64,000 nt of DNA from Brevundimonas naejangsanensis (GCF_000635915.2 NZ_CP015614.1:1595501-1659500), one strand, 5' to 3'. Shown: positions 10,612 through 27,377, numbered from the stretch's first letter. Notes: generated by a model from the sequence alone, not told the origin. Numbers and translations: made by a program.

Positions 10612-10986
10612 TTACTTCGGACGCTTGGCGCCGTAGTGCGAACGACGCTGCTTGCGGTCCTTGACGCCCTGGGTGTCGAGCACGCCGCGCAGGATGTGGT
10701 AGCGAACGCCGGGCAAGTCCTTCACGCGGCCGCCGCGGATCAGCACGACCGAGTGCTCCTGCAGGTTGTGGCCTTCGCCGGGGATGTAGCACACGGCTTC
10801 GACGCCGTTCTTGGCCAGACGGACCTTGGCGACCTTACGCAGAGCCGAGTTCGGCTTCTTCGGGGTCGTGGTGTAGACGCGGGTGCAGACGCCGCGGCGC
10901 TGGGGCGAACCCTCCAGGGCCGGGACCTTGTTGCGGACCGGCTTCGGCTTGCGGGGCTTGCGGATCAGCTGGTTGATCGTGGGCAT
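10612..10986 (-). CDS. rpsL: 30S ribosomal protein S12
   Basis: S12 controls decoding accuracy and is the streptomycin-resistance locus. The 124-residue product starts [14 protein letters not shown] and carries [19 protein letters not shown] and [17 protein letters not shown]. Both lysines whose mutation gives streptomycin resistance are present (K43, and K89 equivalent to E. coli K88), so the allele looks wild type. An open frame extends upstream to 11106 but has no family similarity. It is the first gene of the str operon; a candidate promoter lies about 230 bases upstream. Confidence 0.98.
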   Translation of the reverse strand: MPTINQLIRKPRKPKPVRNKVPALEGSPQRRGVCTRVYTTTPKKPNSALRKVAKVRLAKNGVEAVCYIPGEGHNLQEHSVVLIRGGRVKDLPGVRYHILRGVLDTQGVKDRKQRRSHYGAKRPK

Positions 10987-11215
10987 TCGAATTCGTCTCT
11001 TTTCGATGTGGAGGCGTGTGTCTTTCGACCGGAGCGCCTCATGAGCCTTCTTTTGAACGGGACCGAAGCCCCGCCCGGGTGTTATCGAGCCGAACGAGAC
11101 GCCCAAACAGAAAAACCGGAACGCGCGCTTCGGGCGTTCCGGCGGGCGCAGCCCGTCCGTTCGATTGTCACGATCTGAGCGAACGGCGAACCGCCCACCT
11201 CTCGAAAGTGCGCGG

Positions 11216-11244
11216 CTTCTACGCGCGATCCGTTAACAGGTCAA
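11216..11244 (-). promoter_or_regulatory. Candidate str operon promoter
   Basis: On the minus strand TTGACC (11239-11244) and TAGAAG (11216-11221) are separated by exactly 17 bases. It would give a leader of about 220 nt before rpsL. The layout mirrors the candidate S10 promoter at 1805. The rest of the 10987-11356 gap shows no gene; the promoter of the divergent gene at 11357 was not identified. Confidence 0.5.
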
Positions 11245-11356
11245 GAGATTCGCAGAGGCGCCGGCCTTATCGCACGCCGTTCGTCCTGTTCAGCGCTCCG
11301 CCCACATATCGCCACGCTTGCAAAGCCATGTTCTCATTGAGGGATGGGGAGGTCGC

Positions 11357-12193
11357 ATGACCGTCGCGGTTCTGGACAGATTGAGCTCGGGCCGCCCGTC
11401 GGGCCGACGACGCGCGGCGACGATCGGCGTCTCGGTGCTGATCCACGGCCTGCTGCTGGCCCCCCTTGCCTTCCAGACCGTCAGACCGGCGCCGAATCTG
11501 GTCACAACCACGCTTCCGATCGTCTATCTCGATATAGAGCCGCGCCCTCTTCTGCCCGATGAGCGGCCGCGCCTGCCCGCCGTCGCCCCCGCGCCGCAGG
11601 TCCGCCCCGCGGGTCCGTTCAGCCGCGAAACGGCGCCCGCTCTTACCGCCGCCGAACGCCCCGCCCCGCTGGCGCCGCGCCTGGCCCGCGAAGCCCCCGA
11701 CGGCGCGCCCGCCCCGCCCGGCGCACAAGCCGCCGATCCCTGGCAGGTGACGCCCGAAAGCCAGGCCGCCGCCACGGCGCGTGCGCTGCGCACCTCTCCG
11801 GCGGGCTGCCGCTCGACGGAACTGCTGACCCGCGCCGAACGGGCCCTCTGCGACGAGCGGTTCAATGAGCGCGCCGCCGAGGCTGCGGCGCGTCGCCCCA
11901 TCGCCGGCAGCGGCAATTCAGAGCGCGACGCCCGTTTCGCTCGCGAAGGCGCGCGCGAGCTGCAACGCTATGAGGCCAAGCGCCGCCCGCTCAGCGGGGG
12001 CGTCGGCGTCCTGGCGCCGCAGGACTGCCCCGGCTCCAACTTCGGCACGGGCTGCGCGGGCGCCCATCTGGATTCCTCGATGCAGATGGACTCCAGCCGG
12101 AATGTCCAGACCCGCCGCGACGGCGCCCCCGCCTCGGGCCGCCCGATGACGCCCGGCGCCGCCGGCCCCCGCGAGGCGATGCGGCCGCAGTAG
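11357..12193 (+). CDS. TonB-like N-terminal membrane protein of unknown function
   Basis: This 278-residue product has a short basic N-terminus, one membrane segment (about residues 22-40, IGVSVLIHGLLLAPLAF) and a long Pro/Ala/Arg-rich periplasmic region. The membrane helix contains the S-x3-H pair (S26, H30) that TonB-type energy transducers use to engage ExbB-ExbD; the recognised TonB at 63274 has the same pair. No C-terminal TonB fold is visible. Instead the last 130 residues carry four cysteines, two flanking CRSTELLTRAERALC and two in DCPGSNFGTGC, which could form disulfides in the periplasm. GGGGAGG lies four bases before the ATG, deciding the start against an upstream frame from 11318. 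No named family was recognised; membership of an ExbBD-linked system is inference. Confidence 0.7.
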   Translation: MTVAVLDRLSSGRPSGRRRAATIGVSVLIHGLLLAPLAFQTVRPAPNLVTTTLPIVYLDIEPRPLLPDERPRLPAVAPAPQVRPAGPFSRETAPALTAAERPAPLAPRLAREAPDGAPAPPGAQAADPWQVTPESQAAATARALRTSPAGCRSTELLTRAERALCDERFNERAAEAAARRPIAGSGNSERDARFAREGARELQRYEAKRRPLSGGVGVLAPQDCPGSNFGTGCAGAHLDSSMQMDSSRNVQTRRDGAPASGRPMTPGAAGPREAMRPQ

Positions 12194-12234
12194 GCTTCCA
12201 GCACACGGCCCCCATGAGCTCGCCACGCCCAACA

Positions 12235-12415
12235 GCCTCAAGTAGCGCAAGGCGCGGTAGGCCGACAAACGGCCTCAAGCAGCGCAAGGCGCGACAGGCC
12301 AAACAACCGGCCTCAAGTAGCGCAAGGCGCGATAGGCCAAACAAACGGCCTCAAGTAGCGCAAGGCGCGATAGGCCAAACAAACGGCCTCAAGTAGCGCA
12401 AGGCGCGATAGGCCA
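12235..12415 (+). repeat. Tandem array of a 38-bp palindromic repeat (5 units)
   Basis: Five head-to-tail units start at about 12235, 12272, 12310, 12348 and 12386, with lengths 37, 38, 38 and 38 and a shorter final unit. Each unit begins GCCTCAAGtAGCGCAAGGCG and carries GGCCT at one end and AGGCC at the other, so each can fold into a short hairpin. Units 3-5 are identical or nearly so while units 1 and 2 carry substitutions, suggesting recent expansion at the rpoC side. The array fills the gap between the convergent gene at 11357 and the rpoC terminator. A two-unit relative in inverted orientation is found at 45501. Confidence 0.9.
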
Positions 12416-12451
12416 ACAAAAAAGAGCGGCGCCTTTCGACGCCGCCCTCTT
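12416..12451 (-). terminator. Terminator of rpoC
   Basis: On the minus strand a GC-rich stem (GGCGGCG pairing with CGCCGC, flanked by AGAG/CTCT pairs) with an eight-base loop is followed by TTTTTTG. It begins about 25 bases after the rpoC stop and abuts the 38-bp repeat array. Confidence 0.85.
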
Positions 12452-12475
12452 CAGTCTTTCAGGTCTGAACCCGGA

Positions 12476-16669
<4,194 letters not shown>

Positions 16670-16768
16670 CTTTTTTCCTTCTGCGGGAATGCCCCGCGAA
16701 AATCATTCAGAGAGGAGAACAGGCGGACCGCCCTTCCCCGCCGGGGCGAGGAAGGGCGCTTGATCCGA

Positions 16769-20884
<4,116 letters not shown>

Positions 20885-21176
20885 TCTGTTTTCCCAATCG
20901 CGGCCCCTTGCGAGGCCCGCTCTCAATGCAGCAGCCACGGCGCGCCGACCGGCGATCCGTGACCGTTAAATGTCTCTCGGCGTCCACCCTCGATCCTCAC
21001 GCGGATCAGGACGCCTGGATGTATCCGCCCCCTTGGGGAGGGGCGACGCCTTCGCACCGGTCGGAGGGCGACAAACCGGGCCTCGGCGCTTTCGCGCGGG
21101 ATTCATGGAATCTGCGAAGCGCGCATATATACGCCCTTCTTCGGCGAAATAAAGGCCCTGTGCATAATCTGATCCT

Positions 21177-21290
21177 GGACCGTCATCCCGGCCATGCGGC
21201 GCAGCCGGGCGGAGCCGGGACCGCCCAAGACGCGGCGCTTCCGGACGATCCCGGATAGCCGCTGCGTGTCTTCCAGGATGACAGGAGCGG
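21177..21290 (+). repeat. Dispersed REP-like inverted repeat upstream of rpoB
   Basis: The segment is bounded by CCGTCATCCCGGCC on the left and a GGATGACAGG sequence on the right, and is full of CCGGG/CCCGG self-complementary blocks. This is the look of the short dispersed palindromes common in alphaproteobacterial intergenic DNA. It lies between the divergent rpoB and FKBP genes; the remaining bases of 20885-21343 hold no gene. Confidence 0.6.
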
Positions 21291-21343
21291 GGCGTTCGCT
21301 CAATCATCTGGCGCGATGACGCTGATATGATAAGCCTTGCGTT

Positions 21344-21859
21344 ATGAAGCACATCGCCCTGCCCCTCTTCGCCGCTCTATCGCTCGCCGCCTGCGCCTCG
21401 ACGTCCGATGTCGGCTACCCCGGCCTGCGCGAGGCGGTCGGACCCGCGACTCAGGAAAATTGGGAGGTCGGCCAGGCCGCCTATCTGATGTGGAACAGCC
21501 AACGTCGCGGCTGGACCTCGACCCCCTCGGGCCTGCAATATCGCCTCGTCAGCAAGGCCAATCCGAACGGCGCCCAGCCGACCGCGACCGACACGGTCAA
21601 GGTCCACTATCGCGGCACCTTCATCGATGGGCGCGAATTCGACAGCTCCTACTCGCGCAACGAGCCCGCGACCTTCCCCCTGAACCGCGTCATCAAGGGC
21701 TGGACCGAGGGCGTGGCTCTGATGCGCGAGGGCGAGACCTATGAGTTCGTCATCCCCGCCGACCTGGCTTACGGCTCGCGCTGGATGGGAACGGAAATCC
21801 CCGCCAACTCGGCGCTGCGCTTCACGGTCGAACTGCTGGACGTGAACCCGCAGGGCTGA
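21344..21859 (+). CDS. FKBP-type peptidyl-prolyl isomerase, lipoprotein
   Basis: The 171-residue product starts MKHIALPLFAALSLAACAS; the lipobox LAAC puts the acylated cysteine at residue 17. The C-terminal 110 residues form an FKBP domain with VHYRGTFIDGREFDSSYSR, the FPLNRVIKGWTEGVALM core and a closing ELLDV strand. It is therefore a probable periplasmic, membrane-anchored proline isomerase assisting folding of exported proteins. It is transcribed divergently from rpoB and is followed after 112 bases by the first M61 peptidase, so a shared envelope protein-quality role is possible but not shown. Confidence 0.92.
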   Translation: MKHIALPLFAALSLAACASTSDVGYPGLREAVGPATQENWEVGQAAYLMWNSQRRGWTSTPSGLQYRLVSKANPNGAQPTATDTVKVHYRGTFIDGREFDSSYSRNEPATFPLNRVIKGWTEGVALMREGETYEFVIPADLAYGSRWMGTEIPANSALRFTVELLDVNPQG

Positions 21860-21971
21860 CGGGTCGGCCGCGACACGGAATCGTCATTCGCCTTGACGAC
21901 GCCGGCGACACGCTGTCGTCTGCGCCTCCTTGTCGAGGTCGCGTGGGGGCGGCCGTCCTGAGATAGCCGTC

Positions 21972-23915
21972 ATGCAACGTTTCCTCCTGGCCGCCAGCGC
22001 CTCGGTCCTTCTGTTCGCAGCGGGCGCGCCCGCGCTGGCCCAGGTCGGCACGCCCGCCCTTCGCGTCGCGCTCGCGCCGATTCCGGCCGCCAAGGACGAA
22101 GCGTATCCCGGCGTCATCAAGCTGCATGTCGACGCCACCGACATCGACCGGCGCCTGATCCAGGTGCGCCAGACCATCCCCGTCAGCGGCCCCGGCCCGC
22201 TGATCCTCTTCTATCCGCAATGGATTCCCGGCCAGCACGGCCCGGTCGGCCCGGTCGCCAACGTCGGCGGCCTGACCTTCACCGCCAACGGCCAGCGGCT
22301 GGCATGGGTGCGCAACACCGTCCAGCCCTGGGCCTATCAGATCGAGGTTCCGGCCGGGGTGAGCGAGGTCGATGTCGCCTTCCAGTGGCTGACGCCGATT
22401 GAGGGCGCTCAGGGCCGCGTCGTCGTCACGCCCGAGATGCTCAACATCCAGTGGGAAAAGGCCCTGCTCTATCCAGCGGGCTATTACTCGCGCCAGATCA
22501 CCTTCCAGCCGACGCTGAGGCTGCCGCAGGGCTGGAACTACGGCGCCGGGCTCGACACCGTCAGCTTCGAGAATGGCCTGGCCACCTTCGCCCCCATCAC
22601 GCTGGAGCATCTGGCCGACAGCCCGGTCTTTGCGGGCGCCCACTATCGCCAGATCGACCTGGATCCGGGCGGCCGCTCGCCGGTGCGCCTGAACGTCGTG
22701 GCCGACACCGCCAAGATGCTGGAAGCCAGCGACGAGCACATCCAGCTTCACCGCAATCTGGTCCAGCAGGCCGACCGCCTGTTCGGCGCGCGCCACTTCA
22801 ACCACTACGACTTCCTGCTGGCGGTGACCGACAAGCTGGGCGGCATCGGCCTGGAGCATCACCGCTCGTCCGAGAACAGCGTCGACGTGAAGTATTTCAC
22901 CGACCGCGAGGCGACCCTGGCCGACCGCGACCTGCTGGGCCACGAATACACCCACAGCTGGAACGGCAAGTGGCGCCGCCCGGCGGATCAGCTGACGCCC
23001 AATCTGAACGAGCCGCTGCAGAACTCCCTCATGTGGGTCTATGAGGGCCAGACACAGTATTGGGGCCTTGTCCTGACCGCCCGCGCGGGGCTGATGAGCA
23101 AGCAGCAAGCGCTGGACGTGCTGGCCATGAGCGCAGCCAGCTTCCAGAACATCCCCGGCCGCCAGTGGCGCGCCATGCAGGACACCACCAACGACCCGAT
23201 CATCAGCCAGCGCCGCCCGCAGCCGTGGGGCTCCTATCAGCGCAGCGAGGACTATTACCGCGAGGGCTCCCTGATCTGGCTGGACGCCGACACCCTGATC
23301 CGAGAGCAGACGAGCGGAAAGCGATCGCTGGACGACTTCGCCAAGGCCTTCTTCGGCGTCGAGGACGGGAACTGGGATCCAGCCCCCTACACCTTCGCCG
23401 ACGTGACCTCGACCCTGAACGGGGTGCAGGCCAACGACTGGGCCGCCTTCCTGCGCGAGCGGCTGGACGCGGTCGGCCCCGGCTCGCGCGGTCCCTTGGA
23501 CGGCATCGAGCGCGGCGGCTACCGCCTGGTCTTCAAGGAGGAGCCGTCCGGCTACATGGGCGCCCTGTATAAGGAACTGGGCCGCAACGACTTCACCTAT
23601 TCGCTCGGCTTCATGATGAACAATTCGAACAAGATCACCTCCGTCCTGTGGGGCGGCCCGGCGTTCGAGCAGGGCCTGACCTCGGGCTGGGAAGTCGTCG
23701 CCGTCGGCGGCCGCGCCGCCTCGGCCGACGTGCTGAAGGAGGCCGTCACCGCCGCCAAGGGATCGCCCGAACCGATCGAGCTGATCCTGAAGAACGGCGA
23801 CGTCTTCAAGACGGTGCGCTTCGACTACCACGACGGCCTGCGCTACCCGCACCTGGAGCGCATCGAAGGCACGCCCGACCGGCTGGGCGACATCCTGTCG
23901 CCGAAGCGGCGGTAA
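21972..23915 (+). CDS. M61 family exported aminopeptidase, copy 1
   Basis: The 647-residue product begins MQRFLLAASASVLLFAAGAP with a signal peptide ending ALAQ. The M61 (glycyl aminopeptidase-like) core shows LGGIGLEHHRSSEN, the zinc motif HEYTH (residues 324-328) in GHEYTHSWNGKW, and the third ligand region MWVYEGQTQYWG. A PDZ-like domain occupies roughly the last 120 residues (WGGPAFEQGLTSGWEVVAVGG). M61 enzymes cleave N-terminal Gly or Ala from peptides; this copy should act in the periplasm. The start follows the signal peptide; an upstream frame from 21930 only adds an Arg-rich stretch. It is a tandem paralogue of the gene at 24147. Confidence 0.92.
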   Translation: MQRFLLAASASVLLFAAGAPALAQVGTPALRVALAPIPAAKDEAYPGVIKLHVDATDIDRRLIQVRQTIPVSGPGPLILFYPQWIPGQHGPVGPVANVGGLTFTANGQRLAWVRNTVQPWAYQIEVPAGVSEVDVAFQWLTPIEGAQGRVVVTPEMLNIQWEKALLYPAGYYSRQITFQPTLRLPQGWNYGAGLDTVSFENGLATFAPITLEHLADSPVFAGAHYRQIDLDPGGRSPVRLNVVADTAKMLEASDEHIQLHRNLVQQADRLFGARHFNHYDFLLAVTDKLGGIGLEHHRSSENSVDVKYFTDREATLADRDLLGHEYTHSWNGKWRRPADQLTPNLNEPLQNSLMWVYEGQTQYWGLVLTARAGLMSKQQALDVLAMSAASFQNIPGRQWRAMQDTTNDPIISQRRPQPWGSYQRSEDYYREGSLIWLDADTLIREQTSGKRSLDDFAKAFFGVEDGNWDPAPYTFADVTSTLNGVQANDWAAFLRERLDAVGPGSRGPLDGIERGGYRLVFKEEPSGYMGALYKELGRNDFTYSLGFMMNNSNKITSVLWGGPAFEQGLTSGWEVVAVGGRAASADVLKEAVTAAKGSPEPIELILKNGDVFKTVRFDYHDGLRYPHLERIEGTPDRLGDILSPKRR

Positions 23916-23930
23916 AGCCACGCGCGGCGT

Positions 23931-24087
23931 CTCTCCCTCCCCTTCATGGGGAGGGTGGCTGATGCCGTCAGGCCGAAGCCGGGTGGGGCGGCAAGGCTGA
24001 TCAAGCGCCGGCGTCCTACATCGCCAAGCCCTCCCCACCCGGTCTCCGCTTCGCTGCGACCACCCTCCCGATGAACGGCAGGGAGAA
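23931..24087 (+). repeat. Long inverted-repeat element A, after M61 copy 1
   Basis: The element is bounded by small hairpins of the CCCTCCCC/GGGGAGGG type at both ends. Its left arm ends in GCCGGGTGGGG and its right arm begins CCCACCCGGTCTCCGC, so the two halves pair imperfectly over about 50 bases around a 40-base centre. A reverse-oriented copy lies after the second M61 gene at 26162. It has no coding capacity. Confidence 0.8.
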
Positions 24088-24109
24088 GGTCGCGCTCCGT
24101 CGCCGCCCA

Positions 24110-24132
24110 CCTTCTCCCCCGAGGGGAGAAGG
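24110..24132 (+). repeat. Short palindrome before M61 copy 2
   Basis: A perfect 10-bp stem, CCTTCTCCCC with its complement, around a three-base loop, 14 bases before the ATG of the second M61 gene. It has the form of a dispersed repeat rather than a terminator, since no T run follows. Confidence 0.6.
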
Positions 24133-24146
24133 GTTACGAGAACAGT

Positions 24147-26144
24147 ATGATCATCACTCGCCGCCTGCCCGCCGCCGCCCTCGCCCTGCTGCTGTCCTCC
24201 GCCGCCTCGACCGCCCTCGCCCAGCAATGGACCGGCCCGCAGGCGCCCGCCGCACCGACGCCGCAGAACACGCCCTTGGCCCTGCCCCGCGCCCTGCCGC
24301 CGATCCCAGCGCCGAACGCCGAGGCCTATCCTGGCGTCATCCGCTATGAGGTGGACGCCACCGACGTCGAGAAGAAGATCGTCCGCGTGCGCCAGACCAT
24401 CCCGGTCCAGCCCGGCCATCTGGTCCTGCTCTATCCGAAGTTCTTGCCCGGCAACCACGCCGCCACCGGCCCGATCCAGCTGGTCTCTGGCGTGACGGTC
24501 CAAGGCGGCGGACAGCGCATCGGCTGGCTGCGCGACACCATCGACCCCTACGCCTTCCACCTCGACGTGCCGCAAGGGATCAGCGAGATCACCGTCGAGT
24601 TCCAGTGGCTGACCCAGCCCGACAACTCAACCTGGCGCGTCGTCATGACGCCCGAGATGGTCAATCTGCAGTGGGAGAAGGCCCTGCTCTATCCGGCGGG
24701 CTATCGCTCGACCGGCATCACCTTCGCCCCGTCGATCCGCCTGCCGCAGGGCTGGAAATACGGCGTCGCCCTCGACACCGAAAGCTTCGTCGACGGTTTG
24801 GCCACGTTCAAGCCGACCGACCTCTACACCCTGATCGACAGCCCCCTGTTCGGCGGCGCCCACTTCCAGCGCATCGCCATCGACCCGCGCCGGGGCGACG
24901 GCGAAGGCGCCGTGCACCTGAACATCATCGCCGATACGGCCAAGGATCTGGCGCCCACGGCCGAGCAACTGGGCTGGTTCGAAAATCTGGTGACCCAAAC
25001 CGACCGTCTGTTCGGCGCCCGCCCCTATGACCGCTACGACTTTCTGCTGGCGGCGACGTCCAAGCTGGGCGGCATCGGACTGGAGCATCACCGCTCGTCC
25101 GAGAACTCGGTCCCGGCCGACTTCTTCACCAACTGGGGCAAGAGCATGGGCGCCGTCGGCCTGCTGCCGCACGAGTTCACCCACGCCTGGAACGGCAAGC
25201 GCCAGCGCCCCGCCGACGAACTGACCGCCAACCACAACATTCCGACGCAGAACACTCTGCTGTGGGTCTATGAAGGCCAGACCGAATACTGGGGCGACGT
25301 GCTGACGGCGCGCTCGGGCCTGGCCTCCAAGGCCGACATCCTGACCAGCTTCGCCGAGGTTGCGGCTTTCTACGCCAACCAGCCGGGCCGCGAATGGCGT
25401 CCGCTGCAGGATACGAACAACCACAACTTGCTCGGCTATCGCACTTCGAACCCCTATTCCTCGTGGATGCGCGGCACCGGGGACTACTACCGCGAGGCCC
25501 TGCTGATCTGGCTGGACGCCGACACCCTGATCCGCGAGGCGACGGGCGGCAAGAAGTCGCTGGATGACTTCGCCAAGGGCTTCTTCGGCGGCGACGACGG
25601 CTCTTGGGCGCCGCGCGGCTATACGTTCGACGACGTTGTGACGGCGCTGAACGCGGTCCACCCGCACGATTGGGCGACCTTCCTGCGCACGCGCCTCGAC
25701 GCCAACGGGCCGGACGCCAAGGCGCCGCTGGACGGTCTGACCCGCGGCGGCTACCGCCTCACCTACACCGACAGCCTGACCGCCGATGAAAAGCGCGTCC
25801 AGTCGGGCTGGGCCAACGATTTCCAGTATTCCCTGGGCTTCACCCTGTCGTCCTCGAACAAGCTGACCGGCATCCGCTGGGGCGGCCGCGCCTTCGAAGC
25901 CGACATCGGGCCGGGCTGGGAACTGGTCGCCGTCAACGACGTCGCCGCCTCGGCCGAGAAACTGCGCGACGCCGTCACTGCCGCCAAGGGAACCGACGCC
26001 CCGATCCGCCTGCTGCTCAAGAACGGCGACCGCTATCGCACGGTCGACTTCGACTACCACGACGGCCTGCGTTACCCGCGCCTGGAGCGCATTCCCGGCA
26101 CGCCGGATCGGCTGGGCGACATCCTCAGCCCGCGTCGGCGGTAG
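24147..26144 (+). CDS. M61 family exported aminopeptidase, copy 2
   Basis: The 665-residue product starts MIITRRLPAAALALLLSSAA with a signal peptide ending ALAQ, followed by a Pro/Ala-rich linker absent from copy 1. The catalytic parts match copy 1: GGIGLEHHRSSEN, HEFTH (residues 342-346) in HEFTHAWNGKRQRP, and LWVYEGQTEYWG with the downstream zinc ligand. The C-terminal PDZ-like part (WGGRAFEADIGPGWELVAVND) and the ending RYPRLERIPGTPDRLGDIL closely resemble copy 1, so the pair arose by tandem duplication. It should be a second periplasmic peptidase; whether the two differ in specificity cannot be read from sequence. Confidence 0.92.
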   Translation: MIITRRLPAAALALLLSSAASTALAQQWTGPQAPAAPTPQNTPLALPRALPPIPAPNAEAYPGVIRYEVDATDVEKKIVRVRQTIPVQPGHLVLLYPKFLPGNHAATGPIQLVSGVTVQGGGQRIGWLRDTIDPYAFHLDVPQGISEITVEFQWLTQPDNSTWRVVMTPEMVNLQWEKALLYPAGYRSTGITFAPSIRLPQGWKYGVALDTESFVDGLATFKPTDLYTLIDSPLFGGAHFQRIAIDPRRGDGEGAVHLNIIADTAKDLAPTAEQLGWFENLVTQTDRLFGARPYDRYDFLLAATSKLGGIGLEHHRSSENSVPADFFTNWGKSMGAVGLLPHEFTHAWNGKRQRPADELTANHNIPTQNTLLWVYEGQTEYWGDVLTARSGLASKADILTSFAEVAAFYANQPGREWRPLQDTNNHNLLGYRTSNPYSSWMRGTGDYYREALLIWLDADTLIREATGGKKSLDDFAKGFFGGDDGSWAPRGYTFDDVVTALNAVHPHDWATFLRTRLDANGPDAKAPLDGLTRGGYRLTYTDSLTADEKRVQSGWANDFQYSLGFTLSSSNKLTGIRWGGRAFEADIGPGWELVAVNDVAASAEKLRDAVTAAKGTDAPIRLLLKNGDRYRTVDFDYHDGLRYPRLERIPGTPDRLGDILSPRRR

Positions 26145-26161
26145 GGACCAAGGCGCGGCAC

Positions 26162-26314
26162 CTCTCCCTCCCCGTCTCGGGGAGGGTGGTCGGAGCGAAG
26201 CGGAGACCGGGTGGGGGCGGCCAGGCGATCCCGACCTCGGCGTCCTGAGAGCCTCGTCGCGCCCACCCGGCTTCACCCTGTCGGCTCAGCCACCCTCCCC
26301 GGGACAGGGAGGGA
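26162..26314 (-). repeat. Long inverted-repeat element B, after M61 copy 2
   Basis: This is the same element as 23931-24087 in opposite orientation: its left arm (GAGCGAAGCGGAGACCGGGT) is the reverse complement of the right arm of element A, and its right arm (CACCCGGCTTC then CTCAGCCACCCTCCCC) corresponds to the left arm of A. Terminal CCCTCCCC/GGGGAGGG hairpins are again present. It fills the gap between the stop of the second M61 gene and the rplL terminator. Confidence 0.8.
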
Positions 26315-26340
26315 AAAACGCAGCGCATATCTTTACCGCC

Positions 26341-26377
26341 AAAAAGAAAACGGGCCGGAGGTTTCCCTCCGGCCCGT
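26341..26377 (-). terminator. Terminator of the rplJ-rplL operon
   Basis: On the minus strand a perfect 12-bp stem (ACGGGCCGGAGG and complement) closes a GAAA tetraloop and is followed by TTTTCTTTTT. It lies about 50 bases after the rplL stop, so rplL transcripts end here and rpoB is not cotranscribed. Confidence 0.92.
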
Positions 26378-26425
26378 CTTGCTTTGAAAGCTGTCTCTGG
26401 CGAACCAGAGGCCAGATCCGAAATC

Positions 26426-26806
26426 TTACTTGATTTCGACCTTGGCGCCGGCTTCTTCCAGCTTCTTCTTCAGCTCTTCAGCGGCTTGCTTCGAGACGTT
26501 CTCGACGACCGGCTGCGGAGCGCCTTCGACCAGGTCCTTGGCTTCCTTCAGACCCAGGTCGGTGCGGACGCCGCGGACTTCCTTGATGACGTTGATCTTC
26601 TTGTCGCCGCCGTCAACCAGGACAACGGTGAACTCGGTTTGCTCTTCAGCAGCTTCAGCCGGAGCAGCGGCGCCGGCGACAGCAGCGACGGCGACCGGAG
26701 CAGCAGCCGAGACGCCCCACTTGTCTTCCAGCAGCTTCGACAGTTCAGCGGCTTCCAGGACGGTCAGAGCCGACAGTTCTTCAACGATTTTGGCGAGATC
26801 AGCCAT
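26426..26806 (-). CDS. rplL: 50S ribosomal protein L7/L12
   Basis: L7/L12 forms the ribosomal stalk that recruits and activates translational GTPases. The 126-residue product has the N-terminal dimerisation helix ([20 protein letters not shown]), an Ala/Glu-rich hinge and the C-terminal domain [20 protein letters not shown] with [14 protein letters not shown]. Codon use is highly biased, as expected for one of the most abundant proteins. It is the second gene of rplJL, 55 bases after rplJ. Confidence 0.99.
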   Translation of the reverse strand: MADLAKIVEELSALTVLEAAELSKLLEDKWGVSAAAPVAVAAVAGAAAPAEAAEEQTEFTVVLVDGGDKKINVIKEVRGVRTDLGLKEAKDLVEGAPQPVVENVSKQAAEELKKKLEEAGAKVEIK

Positions 26807-26861
26807 GTTAGTCTTCCTTCGGTAGGATGAGGTTCAGAGAGATATGCAGAGATGACGGGGC

Positions 26862-27377
26862 TTAGGCGGCGTCTTTGGTCGCGTACGCGTTGAAGACGCG
26901 AGCCAGTTGGCCGGCCGGCGCCTGCAGGACGCCAGCAACCTTGGTCGCCGGGGCTTGCAGCAGGCCGATGAGCTTGCCGCGCAGTTGATCCAGCGACGGC
27001 AGCTTGGACAGGGCCTCGACGCCCTTGGCGTCCAGAACCTTGTCGCCCATGAAACCGCCAAGGATGTTGAACTTGTCGTTCCCCTTGGCGAATTCGGCCG
27101 TGACCTTGGCGGCGGTGACCGGGTCGGCTGCATAAGCGATGCCCACGGGACCCTTGAACAGGTCGTGGTACTCGCTGCCTTCCTCGACGCCCAGCGCCTT
27201 GAGCGCCAGACGGTTCTTCACCACCTTGAACGCACCGCCTTCTTTACGAAGGCGACGGCGCAGGTCTTCCATCTCCACAACGGTCAGACCCAGGTTGTGG
27301 GTCACGACCACGGCGCCCGCGTCGGCGAACACGCTCTTCAGCTGTTCGATCGACTCGGCTTTTTGTGCGCGGTCCAT
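26862..27377 (-). CDS. rplJ: 50S ribosomal protein L10
   Basis: L10 anchors the L7/L12 stalk dimers to 23S rRNA. The 171-residue product starts MDRAQKAESIEQLKSVFADA and contains VVTHNLGLTVVEMEDLRRRL and FKVVKNRLALKAL of the RNA-binding domain, with the helical stalk-binding tail at the C-terminus. GGAG nine bases upstream supports the start at 27377 over an in-frame ATG seven codons earlier. It heads the rplJL operon behind a leader of about 270 nt, the place where L10 autoregulates in other bacteria. Confidence 0.98.
   Translation of the reverse strand: MDRAQKAESIEQLKSVFADAGAVVVTHNLGLTVVEMEDLRRRLRKEGGAFKVVKNRLALKALGVEEGSEYHDLFKGPVGIAYAADPVTAAKVTAEFAKGNDKFNILGGFMGDKVLDAKGVEALSKLPSLDQLRGKLIGLLQAPATKVAGVLQAPAGQLARVFNAYATKDAA

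Noticed and set aside
12235..12415. Possible CRISPR array
   Set aside because: Units are contiguous with no unique spacers and no cas genes are near; it is a tandem repeat.
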